NCBI GenBank assembly: GCA_900770535.1
Contig: CAAHDV010000048.1
Location: 1-5,387 of the forward strand
Length of the DNA: 5,387 nt
Reading direction: 5' to 3'
DNA from: Lachnospiraceae bacterium
GTDB lineage: Bacteria > Bacillota > Clostridia > Lachnospirales > Lachnospiraceae
A program made the translations under genes and the position numbers. How positions within the stretch are numbered: position 1 is the stretch's first letter; each line of letters starts with the position of its first letter. Under the pieces are notes generated by a model, which saw only the letters and a program-made list of their open reading frames with translations, had not been told where the DNA came from and made no database searches. Shown piece after piece: positions 1 to 5,387 of the stretch.

Positions 1-55
1 CGAACCCACGTATCCAGCTTGGAAGGCTGGTGTTCTACCATTGAACTACACCCGC
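1..55 (-). tRNA. tRNA-Gly (anticodon UCC), 3' part cut by window edge
   Basis: Read on the minus strand from 55, the sequence folds as the 5' three-quarters of a tRNA. There is a 7-nt acceptor strand GCGGGTG (55-49), a D-arm GTTC/GAAC (46-43 with 35-32) enclosing a loop with GG, a 5-bp anticodon stem CCAGC/GCTGG (30-26 with 18-14), and the loop CTTCCAA (25-19). The anticodon TCC lies at 23-21 and reads GGA (and probably GGG) glycine codons. The T-arm begins as GTGGG followed by TTCG, and the window ends inside the T-loop, so about 20 nt including the 3' acceptor strand and any CCA are missing. GCGGGTG is the usual glycine acceptor start in Firmicutes. Whether it heads a tRNA cluster cannot be seen. 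Confidence 0.96.
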
Positions 56-72
56 GTCTCACGACGAGACTT

Positions 73-101
73 ATAATACCACAAAATTTCACAAAATGCA
101 A
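73..101 (-). promoter_or_regulatory. Sigma-A-type promoter of the tRNA-Gly
   Basis: On the minus strand TTGCAT (101-96) and TATTAT (78-73) are separated by exactly 17 nt. This predicts a transcription start near 65-67, about 10 nt before the mature tRNA 5' end at 55. The promoter sits directly behind the stop codon of the upstream transporter gene (110-112). No terminator is visible between them, so the tRNA may also receive read-through. The call rests on motif match and spacing only. Confidence 0.6.
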
Positions 102-109
102 TTACATTT

Positions 110-1036
110 TTATTTGGTTGTATGGAACAGCTTCTCCGTCGGTATCTGCACCAGCAGCACTGCCGCGAATACCAGCGCGCATCCAAACAGTTCCCGGCCG
201 GAAAGCTTCTGCCCCAGAATCACCCAGCCTGCCAGAACGGAAAATACCGATTCCAGGCTCAGAAGCAGGGAGGCCACAGTCGGATCCACGCCATTCTGTG
301 CTACCACCTGCAGGGTGTAACCGACTCCACAGGACATCACGCCCGCGTACAGGATCGGCGCTGCTGCCGCAATAATAGCCGACACAGACGGATGGTCAAA
401 GAGTAACATCAGCACTCCGGCAATCACCCCTGCCGTAAAGAACTGCACGCAGGAGATCACCACGCCATCGGCTTTCGGGGAAAAATAATCAATCACCAGA
501 ATATGTACCGAAAATACCACGGAACACATCAGCACCAGCCGGTCGCCCGCCCCGATGGAGAAGGACTCGGTCATGCACAAGAAATACATACCCACAGCCG
601 CGATCACCGCGCTGATCCAGATATTGATGCCAATTTTTCTCTTTAAGAACAGCCCCATAAACGGCACAATGATGATGTACAGTGTCGTGATAAATCCGGC
701 TTTTCCCACCGTTGTCTGTCCAATGCCAAACTGCTGAAGGCAGCTGGCCAGACACAGAATACAACCGCAGCAGATGCCGCCAAGAATGCCCATGCGGGTC
801 TGCTCTTTTTTCTCCTCCTCAGGCAAGGTCTGCCATACACTGTCCTTTCTGCCGTGCAGGAAATAAATGCACGGAATCAGAACCGCGCCGCCAAGAATAA
901 ACCTGCAGGTATTAAACGTAAAGGTTTCCACATAATTGAGTCCTTCACTCTGGGCCACAAAGGCCACGCCCCAGACCAGGGCCGCAAGGAGCAGCATACA
1001 GCTGTGCCTTACCGATTGTTTTGTATTCGCTTCCAT
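110..1036 (-). CDS. EamA/DMT-superfamily 10-helix membrane transporter, cargo unknown
   Basis: This 308-residue integral membrane protein is of normal length for the EamA family of drug/metabolite transporters, which have two tandem five-helix repeats. Repeat 1 opens with a hydrophobic helix at about residues 13-29 (AALVWGVAFVAQ) and contains the family-typical segment GKAGFITTLYIIIVPFMGLF (111-130) followed by the basic loop LKRK. Repeat 2 ends with the characteristic stretch around 252-275 (PTVASLLLSLESVFSVLAGW) and a last helix at about 283-298. Charged loops lie at 62-81 and near 131-137. The ATG at 1036 is chosen because GAGGA (1050-1046) stands 9 nt upstream. It follows apbE by 71 bp with no terminator or convincing promoter between them, so the two are probably co-transcribed. 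EamA proteins move amino acids, sugars, nucleotides or vitamins, and a few are flavin carriers; substrate cannot be read from sequence. Helix 3 carries an unusual cluster of five cysteines. Confidence 0.93.
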   Translation of the reverse strand: MEANTKQSVRHSCMLLLAALVWGVAFVAQSEGLNYVETFTFNTCRFILGGAVLIPCIYFLHGRKDSVWQTLPEEEKKEQTRMGILGGICCGCILCLASCLQQFGIGQTTVGKAGFITTLYIIIVPFMGLFLKRKIGINIWISAVIAAVGMYFLCMTESFSIGAGDRLVLMCSVVFSVHILVIDYFSPKADGVVISCVQFFTAGVIAGVLMLLFDHPSVSAIIAAAAPILYAGVMSCGVGYTLQVVAQNGVDPTVASLLLSLESVFSVLAGWVILGQKLSGRELFGCALVFAAVLLVQIPTEKLFHTTK

Positions 1037-1045
1037 TCTCTTTTG

Positions 1046-1050
1046 TCCTC
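1046..1050 (-). promoter_or_regulatory. Ribosome binding site of the EamA transporter gene
   Basis: GAGGA on the minus strand lies 9 nt before the ATG at 1036. It supports that start over internal methionines and indicates independent translation initiation within the probable apbE-transporter operon. Confidence 0.65.
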
Positions 1051-1107
1051 AACTTTCTGCTGCCGTGTAGGAAACTCCCGCCTGTCACTGCAGACATGTT
1101 CTCATCT

Positions 1108-2154
1108 TCACTGATCCACATAGGCTCCGAAACCGCTGCTCTGCTTCTCTGTTCCATCCGGATAGACCCACAGCGCCTCCACTCCGTCCTGTGCTTCCAC
1201 AAAGGCCATTCCCGTCTCTGGGTCCATATTAAAGACCGCCGTGGACAGGGCATCTGCCCTGGCGCTGTCGCTGCAGAGGATGGTGACCGAATCGTAAGTA
1301 TTCTCCGGCATCAGGGTGTCCGGATCAATGATATGATGATACCGCACGCCATCCACCTCATAGTACCGCTGGTAGGTTCCGCTGGTCACCAGGCAGGTAT
1401 CGGTAAGCTTCAGCACATGCAGGTAAGCCTTCGCCGCGCTGGTATCCGGGTTCTGGACTCCCACGCGCCAGGGCTTGCCGTCTGCCTTTGTGCCAATGGT
1501 CTCCACATTGCCGCCAAGGCTTAAAAGCGCGGAGGTCACGCCAGCCTCTTTCAGGGTCTCAGCCAGGCGTTTCGTGGCATACCCCTTCGCGATAGCTCCC
1601 ACATCCAGGCTCATGGCCTCATCTGGCAGATAAACCGTGGATGCCTGTTCATCAATCTGCACCTGATCCAGATTTACATGCTCCGCCGCATTCTGAAGTT
1701 CCTGCTGGCCAGGCACCTGCGCCCGGGATGGATTTTCTATTCCCGCCTCCCGGTAATCATGCCAGACAGAGAGCACACTTCCCATGGCCACATTGACCTT
1801 TCCACCGGTTTCCTCATATTCCTGTCTGGAAAACTCCAGCAAGTGGATGATCTCCGGATCTACCGTGACCGGGGCAATCCCGGCGTTGTCGTTGATGGTT
1901 TTGATATTATTCACGCCATCATAATTATCGTAAATATCAAACAGCTCATGATATTTCTCCATGGTATCTTCTGCCAGGCTCTTATATTCCTGAAACTGTT
2001 CCTCGGTCTCCGCGCAGATGGTAATGCTGGTAATGGTATCAAAATAATCCAGATACTGCGCGTCATAGGCAGTCAGCTTCGGATTATTTCCGGCACAGCC
2101 AGACAGTAAAAACGCGGAAGCCGCTGTCAGAAAAATGGCTTTTTTGATCTTCAT
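1108..2154 (-). CDS. apbE: FAD:protein FMN transferase, lipoprotein (ApbE family)
   Basis: ApbE enzymes transfer FMN from FAD onto a threonine of target proteins (RnfD/G, NqrB/C and FMN-bind-domain proteins), using Mg2+, outside the cytoplasmic membrane. The 348-residue product starts with a lipoprotein signal: KIKK, a hydrophobic core, then lipobox LSGC with Cys20, so it should be lipid-anchored on the outer face. Family landmarks follow in order: LFDIYDNYDG..N.IN..AG (71-92), ETGGKVNVAMG (115-125), DVGAIAKGYA (184-193), SLGGNV (212-217), TSGTYQRYYE (257-266), HHIIDP (273-278) and ADALSTAVF (300-308), where the Asp and Thr are the expected metal-site residues. In HHIIDPDTLMP the usual glycine after DxT is leucine. 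The ATG at 2154 has GGGTGA 3 nt upstream. No FMN-bind substrate protein lies next to it in the window, so the target must be encoded elsewhere. Family assignment is firm; target is unknown. Confidence 0.97.
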   Translation of the reverse strand: MKIKKAIFLTAASAFLLSGCAGNNPKLTAYDAQYLDYFDTITSITICAETEEQFQEYKSLAEDTMEKYHELFDIYDNYDGVNNIKTINDNAGIAPVTVDPEIIHLLEFSRQEYEETGGKVNVAMGSVLSVWHDYREAGIENPSRAQVPGQQELQNAAEHVNLDQVQIDEQASTVYLPDEAMSLDVGAIAKGYATKRLAETLKEAGVTSALLSLGGNVETIGTKADGKPWRVGVQNPDTSAAKAYLHVLKLTDTCLVTSGTYQRYYEVDGVRYHHIIDPDTLMPENTYDSVTILCSDSARADALSTAVFNMDPETGMAFVEAQDGVEALWVYPDGTEKQSSGFGAYVDQ

Positions 2155-2157
2155 AAT

Positions 2158-2163
2158 TCACCC
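2158..2163 (-). promoter_or_regulatory. Ribosome binding site of apbE
   Basis: GGGTGA on the minus strand ends 3 nt before the ATG at 2154. It matches the GGTGA half of the anti-Shine-Dalgarno complement (AGGAGGTGAT), for which such a short spacing is correct. It fixes the start so that the signal peptide begins MKIKK. Confidence 0.6.
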
Positions 2164-2194
2164 GTTTCTTTTCCTGTTTTGCACACACCCGTTA

Positions 2195-2203
2195 ATCATA
2201 GCA
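2195..2203 (-). promoter_or_regulatory. Candidate extended -10 promoter of apbE
   Basis: On the minus strand TGCTATGAT gives a TGn-extended -10 hexamer TATGAT (2200-2195). The expected -35 position (about 2217-2223) falls inside the alsS terminator stem and reads only TTTCCA/TTCCAA, a poor match, so recognition would depend on the extended -10. The predicted start is near 2188, leaving a leader of about 34 nt before the apbE ATG. It is the best candidate in the 50 bp between the terminator and apbE, but is not proven. Confidence 0.4.
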
Positions 2204-2204
2204 C

Positions 2205-2239
2205 AAAAAAAGAATGTTGGAAACCCAGCATTCTTTTTT
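2205..2239 (-). terminator. Intrinsic terminator of alsS (symmetrical, A/T-flanked)
   Basis: An inverted repeat begins 12 bp after the alsS stop (2252). The arms 2206-2220 and 2225-2239 surround a 4-nt loop (2221-2224). The GC-bearing core is GAATG(T/C)TGG, and the outer stem is an A-run opposite a T-run, so the minus transcript ends in UCUUUUUUU. On the minus strand the core has one C-A mismatch (2228/2217) that is a G-U wobble on the plus strand. Both strands carry a U-tail, so it could act in both directions, but no plus-strand gene is seen. Confidence 0.85.
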
Positions 2240-2251
2240 GTTATTATGATC

Positions 2252-3922
2252 TTACAGTTTCTCCATCAGCTCTTTCAGATGCGCTGTCAGCTTTGTATTC
2301 TCCGCATAATCCACCGGACAGTCAATGATGACCGGTACTTCCTGTTCAAATGCTTTTTTCAGCGTTGGTACCAGTTCTTCCGCCTTTGTGATGCGGTATC
2401 CGATGGCTCCCATGCTTTCCGCAAACTTCACAAAATCCGGATTTGTGAAATCCACATGGCAGCTCTTTCCGTACTGATCCATCTGTTTCCACTTGATCAG
2501 TCCATAACTGGAATCATTAAAGATCAGCGTAACAAATGGCGTTTTGGCCCGCAGCGCCGTCTCAAATTCCTGACAGTTCATCATAAATCCGCCGTCTCCG
2601 CACACTGCCAGAATCTTCTTTTCCGGATGAACCAGCTTGGCACCGATGGCTCCCGGCACGGAAATTCCCATGGTTGCGAAACCGTTGGAAATGATGCAGG
2701 TATTCGGCTCATAGCAGTTATAATGGCGCGCGATCCACATTTTGTGGGCACCGACATCCGAAATCACAATGTCCTCCCGTCCCATGACCTTGCGCACATC
2801 ATTCAAGATCCGCTGTGGCTTCATCGGGAACGAATCATCGGAAGCATAGGCCTCATGCTCCTCCACCATCATCCGTCTGATCTCCAAAGCCCGCTCCGGC
2901 TCCTGGCGTCTGGAAGTTCTTCTTCCGATCTGTACCAGGGCATCCGCGATATCGCCAACCACTTCTACCTCTGGCTGATACAGCTTGTTAATGTGGGCCG
3001 GACGCATATCCACATGGACAATATCAGTTTTTCCCTCCGGATTCCACTTAGCCGGCGCATACTCCACAATATCATACCCTACCGCGATCACCAGATCCGC
3101 CTCTTCCATGATCTTGTTCTGGTAATCCTTCTGCGGAATACCAATGGTCCACATGGAATATGGATTATCAAACGGAATCACGCCCTTTGCCATCATCGTA
3201 TTGATCACCGGGATTTTCAGCTTGGTGGCAAACTCTGTCAGCTCTTTTGACGCATGTCCACGCACCACACCGCTTCCTGCCAGAATCACCGGATTCTTTG
3301 CCTGGAAGATCATGCCTGCCGCATCCTGCACGGTATCCAGCTCCGCATACTCCTTCGGCGCGATTTTCTTGCGCAGCGGCTTTTCTCCCTCCGGCACCGG
3401 CATTTTCGCCACATTCACCGGCATATCGATGTGTGTGGCTCCCGGTTTCTCACTCTCCGCGTATTTGAATGCCAGACGCACAATCTCACCTACCGTGTCC
3501 GGCCGCACCACCATCTTGGTCCGTCTTGTGATCGGTTCAAACATCTTGGTCAGATCCAGGAACTGATGTCCGGTAATGTGCATGCGCTCGGTTCCGACCT
3601 GTCCGGTAATGGCCACTAACGGCGCGCCGTCACTGTCTGCATCCGCCACACCGGTTACCAGATTGGTTGCGCCGGGCCCCAGGGTAGCCAGGCACACGCC
3701 GGCCTTGCCGGTCAGTCTTCCATATACATCGGCCATAAAAGCCGCGCCCTGCTCATGCCGCGTAGTAATAAATTTGATCGGGGACTGGTCAATGGCATTC
3801 ATAACAGCCAGATTCTCCTCCCCCGGAATTCCGAATATGTATTCCACGCCTTCTTCCTGCAGACATTCTACCAGTAAGTCTGCCGCATTTCTCTGTCGTT
3901 TTTCTTTCTGCTGTTTTTCCAT
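2252..3922 (-). CDS. alsS: Acetolactate synthase, catabolic type (ThDP-dependent)
   Basis: The enzyme condenses two pyruvates to 2-acetolactate and CO2 in the cytoplasm, feeding acetoin/butanediol overflow metabolism or branched-chain amino acid synthesis. The product has 556 residues from the ATG at 3922, the normal length of catabolic enzymes. It has the three ThDP-enzyme domains. The N-terminal PYR domain carries GIPGEENL and the catalytic glutamate in TRHEQGAAFMADVYGRLTG (Glu57). The central domain carries GYDIVEYAPAKWN (282-294), and the C-terminal PP domain has the ThDP/Mg2+ motif GDGG (442-445) through ND (469-470). The anabolic FAD signature RFDDR is absent and the GYDxxEYxPxxWN pattern replaces it, which marks the FAD-independent catabolic class. 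No ilvN-type small subunit or alsD follows; apbE does, after a terminator, so the gene appears monocistronic. An in-frame GTG 30 nt upstream is rejected as start. Exact subfamily (true AlsS versus related large-subunit group) is less certain than the reaction class. Confidence 0.9.
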   Translation of the reverse strand: MEKQQKEKRQRNAADLLVECLQEEGVEYIFGIPGEENLAVMNAIDQSPIKFITTRHEQGAAFMADVYGRLTGKAGVCLATLGPGATNLVTGVADADSDGAPLVAITGQVGTERMHITGHQFLDLTKMFEPITRRTKMVVRPDTVGEIVRLAFKYAESEKPGATHIDMPVNVAKMPVPEGEKPLRKKIAPKEYAELDTVQDAAGMIFQAKNPVILAGSGVVRGHASKELTEFATKLKIPVINTMMAKGVIPFDNPYSMWTIGIPQKDYQNKIMEEADLVIAVGYDIVEYAPAKWNPEGKTDIVHVDMRPAHINKLYQPEVEVVGDIADALVQIGRRTSRRQEPERALEIRRMMVEEHEAYASDDSFPMKPQRILNDVRKVMGREDIVISDVGAHKMWIARHYNCYEPNTCIISNGFATMGISVPGAIGAKLVHPEKKILAVCGDGGFMMNCQEFETALRAKTPFVTLIFNDSSYGLIKWKQMDQYGKSCHVDFTNPDFVKFAESMGAIGYRITKAEELVPTLKKAFEQEVPVIIDCPVDYAENTKLTAHLKELMEKL

Positions 3923-3930
3923 GATGACAT

Positions 3931-3936
3931 CCTCCT
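3931..3936 (-). promoter_or_regulatory. Ribosome binding site that decides the alsS start
   Basis: A perfect AGGAGG on the minus strand is 8 nt before the ATG at 3922. The alternative in-frame GTG at 3952 would place this sequence inside the coding region. The only other AGGAGG (3972-3967) is 14 nt from that GTG, too far for efficient use. The ATG at 3922 is therefore preferred. Confidence 0.85.
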
Positions 3937-4030
3937 GTTTGTTCGCCTGCACACGTTTCTATCTGCCCTCCTGTGCCGGCATCCGCATTCTGGCATTCTC
4001 TGAATCAGTTCTCTGCCTTTGCTTTTATAA
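3937..4030 (-). other. alsS 5' leader, no recognised riboswitch
   Basis: From the proximal promoter the transcript would start near 4030 and run about 107 nt to the alsS ATG; this entry covers the part upstream of the ribosome binding site. It contains a second CAGGAGG (3973-3967) with no start codon at suitable distance, and a small palindrome TGCCGGCA. I see no T-box motif, no leucine/valine-rich leader peptide and no terminator/antiterminator pair, so attenuation is not supported. Confidence 0.4.
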
Positions 4031-4036
4031 TTCTGT

Positions 4037-4065
4037 AATATAGTCCTGCTTTTTCACAATTACAA
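4037..4065 (-). promoter_or_regulatory. Proximal candidate promoter of alsS
   Basis: On the minus strand TTGTAA (4065-4060) and TATATT (4042-4037) are separated by exactly 17 nt. This predicts a start near 4030. One ATTGTGAAA box (4060-4052) lies in its spacer, touching the -35, where a bound regulator would block polymerase. Confidence 0.5.
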
Positions 4066-4111
4066 TCACCATTTTTATTGCCTGTTTCACAATCGTTTTA
4101 TTGTAATCACC
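4052..4111 (-). repeat. Paired repeat boxes upstream of alsS, possible operators
   Basis: Two imperfect copies lie in tandem on the minus strand. Each has GGTGATT (4111-4105 and 4070-4064) followed by ATTGTGAAA (4093-4085 and 4060-4052) and then a CAGG. The ATTGTGAAA boxes are 33 bp apart, about three helical turns. The distance from GGTGATT to ATTGTGAAA differs between copies. In both, GGTG is followed by the same 8-mer in opposite orientation (ATTACAAT versus ATTGTAAT). They overlap the candidate promoters, which suggests regulator binding, but the protein is unknown. Chance similarity in AT-rich DNA is not excluded. Confidence 0.4.
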
Positions 4112-4129
4112 GTATTTTTTCATTTTCAA
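4100..4129 (-). promoter_or_regulatory. Distal candidate promoter of alsS
   Basis: On the minus strand TTGAAA (4129-4124) and TACAAT (4105-4100) are 18 nt apart, predicting a start near 4093, at the edge of the first ATTGTGAAA box. It is weaker than the proximal candidate in spacing and -10. The region is A/T-rich, so a chance match is quite possible. Confidence 0.3.
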
Positions 4130-4149
4130 AAGCAATTTTCGAACAAAAT

Positions 4150-4200
4150 AAAGTGACGGTCCTCTGCCCGGCAAAAATCCGGAAGAGAAACCGTCACTTT
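4150..4200 (-). terminator. Terminator of galT, long nested hairpin
   Basis: The outer stem is a perfect 11-bp inverted repeat, 4150-4160 (AAAGTGACGGT) with 4190-4200, starting 11 bp after the galT stop. Inside are two further pairings, CTCT/AGAG (4162-4165 with 4184-4187) and CCGG/CCGG (4168-4171 with 4179-4182), closing a 7-nt loop. The minus transcript then continues AUUUUGUUC, a modest U-rich tail. The plus-strand reading is followed by an even longer T-run (4208-4213). It separates galT from alsS. Confidence 0.8.
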
Positions 4201-4211
4201 CAAAGAATTTT

Positions 4212-5387
4212 TTATTTCTGTTTTTTTTCGAATCCAACCGAAGTCAGGAACCGTCCAAAGGCTTCCCGGCCCTCCGGTGTGCACTTGTATACACCGGCGT
4301 CTTCCAGAACCCGGGCAAATACCTTTCCGACCTCTTCCTTTAAGATGCCATCCACATTGTCCTTTGTGATGGATGCGTAATGAGGCTTAAATTCATCTAC
4401 CCAGTCCGCATGCTTTGCCAGCACCTCATCCGCGCGGATGTCTTTTCCTTCCACAATCGCGTCGGCCAGCTTTGCCAGCTCGTCCTTTAAGCGGGACGGA
4501 AGCACTGCAAGGCCCATAACCTCAATCAGGCCAATGTTTTCCTTCTTAATATGATGCAGCTCCTGATGCGGATGATAAACGCCCAGCGGATATTCTTCCG
4601 TGGTGATGTTGTTGCGCAGCACCAGATCCAGCTCGTAGCGGTCTCCGTTCTTACGCGCGATTGGCGTAATGGTGTTGTGCGGCTCACCATCGGTCTCCGC
4701 ATAGATGAACGCTGCCTCATCGGTATAACTGCGCCATGCCGTCAGTACCTTTTCGCCCAGGTCAATCAGGCGGTCCGGATCCTCACTGCGCAGACGTAAA
4801 ACCGACATTGGCCAGTGCACAATGCCTGCTTCCACATCTTCAAAGCCCGGCATGGTAAATTTCTGCTCCATTCCGGCCTTCGCCATGGCGAAGGTATAGT
4901 GTCCGCCCTGAAAATGGTCATGGCTTAAGATAGAACCGCCCACGATTGGCAGATCCGCATTGGATCCCAGAAAATAATGCGGGAACTGTTTTACGAAATC
5001 AAACAGCTTCACAAATGCGGAGCGGTCAATCTTCATCGGTGTATGCTGTCCGTTGAAGACGATGCAGTGCTCATTATAATATACATACGGGGAATACTGG
5101 AAACCCCAGCGGCTCTCATTTACCGTAATGCGGATGATGCGGTGGTTGTTTCTTGCCGGATGGTTCAGGCGGCCTGCGTAGCCCTCATTTTCCATGCAGA
5201 GCAGGCACTTTGGGTATCCGCTCTGTTTCGCCAGCTTTGCTGCCGCAATGGCCTTTGGATCTTTCTCCGGCTTAGATAAGTTGATGGTGATGTCCAGATC
5301 TCCGTAAGGTGTGCTGGTTACCCACTTCTGATCCTTACAGACCCGGTATCTGCGGATATAGTCAGAATCCTGGCTCAGTTTGTAGAA
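4212..5387 (-). CDS. galT: Galactose-1-phosphate/hexose-1-phosphate uridylyltransferase, class II (partial)
   Basis: GalT exchanges UMP between UDP-glucose and galactose-1-phosphate in the Leloir pathway, in the cytoplasm. The window shows the last 391 codons in one open frame that reaches the right edge. Firmicute class II enzymes have about 490-510 residues, so roughly 100-120 N-terminal residues lie outside. The class II signature [18 protein letters not shown] is complete (visible residues 145-162) and includes the His-x-His nucleotidylation site. Further upstream are [20 protein letters not shown] and the CLLC pair (visible residues 61-64), also typical of this class. The Met at 5195 is internal: the conserved sequence continues in frame before it, so it is not the start. 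The C-terminus is intact and ends in a lysine-rich tail, followed by a strong terminator. galT is therefore the last gene of its unit, and galK/galE would be expected upstream, outside the window. Confidence 0.97.
   Translation of the reverse strand, partial: FYKLSQDSDYIRRYRVCKDQKWVTSTPYGDLDITINLSKPEKDPKAIAAAKLAKQSGYPKCLLCMENEGYAGRLNHPARNNHRIIRITVNESRWGFQYSPYVYYNEHCIVFNGQHTPMKIDRSAFVKLFDFVKQFPHYFLGSNADLPIVGGSILSHDHFQGGHYTFAMAKAGMEQKFTMPGFEDVEAGIVHWPMSVLRLRSEDPDRLIDLGEKVLTAWRSYTDEAAFIYAETDGEPHNTITPIARKNGDRYELDLVLRNNITTEEYPLGVYHPHQELHHIKKENIGLIEVMGLAVLPSRLKDELAKLADAIVEGKDIRADEVLAKHADWVDEFKPHYASITKDNVDGILKEEVGKVFARVLEDAGVYKCTPEGREAFGRFLTSVGFEKKQK

Noticed and set aside
1..110. Integration site (att) of a mobile element at the tRNA gene
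   Set aside because: tRNA genes are common insertion sites, but the tRNA 3' end is outside the window, and no integrase, phage gene or duplicated tRNA fragment is seen here.
1021..1524. 167-codon plus-strand open frame opposite the apbE 3' end and the apbE-transporter gap
   Set aside because: It is antisense to the conserved ApbE motifs, has no family resemblance and no plausible promoter; it is a shadow frame.
2159..2193. Direct repeat AACGGGTG in the apbE leader (copies 27 bp apart)
   Set aside because: It is only 8 bp, and one copy is the ribosome binding site itself. Coincidence is likely and no further support is visible.
2135..3250. Long 371-codon plus-strand open frame opposite alsS
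   Set aside because: It lies antisense to the well-conserved alsS coding region and runs across its terminator. Its product is hydrophobic/His-rich low-quality sequence with no recognisable domain, as expected for the mirror frame of a codon-biased gene.
3937..4030. T-box or leucine/valine attenuator in the alsS leader
   Set aside because: There is no T-box consensus, no run of branched-chain codons in a short leader peptide, and no competing terminator hairpin.
4052..4093. True Rex operator (inverted TTGTGAA...TTCACAA)
   Set aside because: Only direct copies of the TTGTGAA half are present. Neither has an acceptable inverted TTCACAA partner at the required spacing, so a standard Rex site cannot be claimed.
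4025..4237. 70-codon minus-strand open frame between galT and alsS, rich in lysine
   Set aside because: It begins inside the galT 3' end in another frame and runs through the galT terminator and the alsS promoter region. It lacks a clear ribosome binding site and resembles translated AT-rich intergenic DNA.

Overview
The window looks like ordinary chromosome of a gut-type Firmicute, most likely a Clostridia/Lachnospiraceae member. The reasons are the class II (Firmicute-type) GalT, a clostridial-style ApbE lipoprotein, moderate G+C genes with AT-rich intergenic gaps, strong AGGAGG/GGTGA ribosome binding sites and compact U-tailed terminators. The genus cannot be fixed from sequence alone. All supported genes are on the minus strand, so transcription runs from high to low coordinates.

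In transcription order: (1) The C-terminal 391 codons of galT (UTP/UDP-hexose-1-phosphate uridylyltransferase, Leloir pathway) enter from the right edge and end at 4212, followed by a large nested hairpin terminator (4150-4200). (2) A 289-bp gap (3923-4211) holds that terminator, two candidate promoters, a pair of imperfectly repeated boxes and a leader of about 107 nt. (3) alsS (2252-3922) encodes a ThDP-dependent acetolactate synthase of the catabolic, FAD-site-lacking type and closes with a U-tailed terminator (2205-2239). (4) A new transcription unit starts against that terminator: apbE (lipoprotein FAD:protein FMN transferase, 1108-2154), then after 71 bp an EamA/DMT-family 10-helix transporter (110-1036). 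(5) A tRNA-Gly(UCC) with its own sigma-A-like promoter follows and runs off the left edge in its T-loop.

Functionally, galT feeds galactose into hexose phosphates, and alsS diverts pyruvate to acetolactate (overflow/acetoin or branched-chain precursor). ApbE flavinylates extracytoplasmic proteins. The EamA protein's cargo is unknown; its pairing with ApbE permits, but does not prove, a flavin-transport idea.

I found no CRISPR array, insertion sequence, phage gene or clearly novel multi-gene system. The best second-look items are the repeated boxes upstream of alsS, the apbE-EamA pair, and the mosaic family character of the acetolactate synthase.
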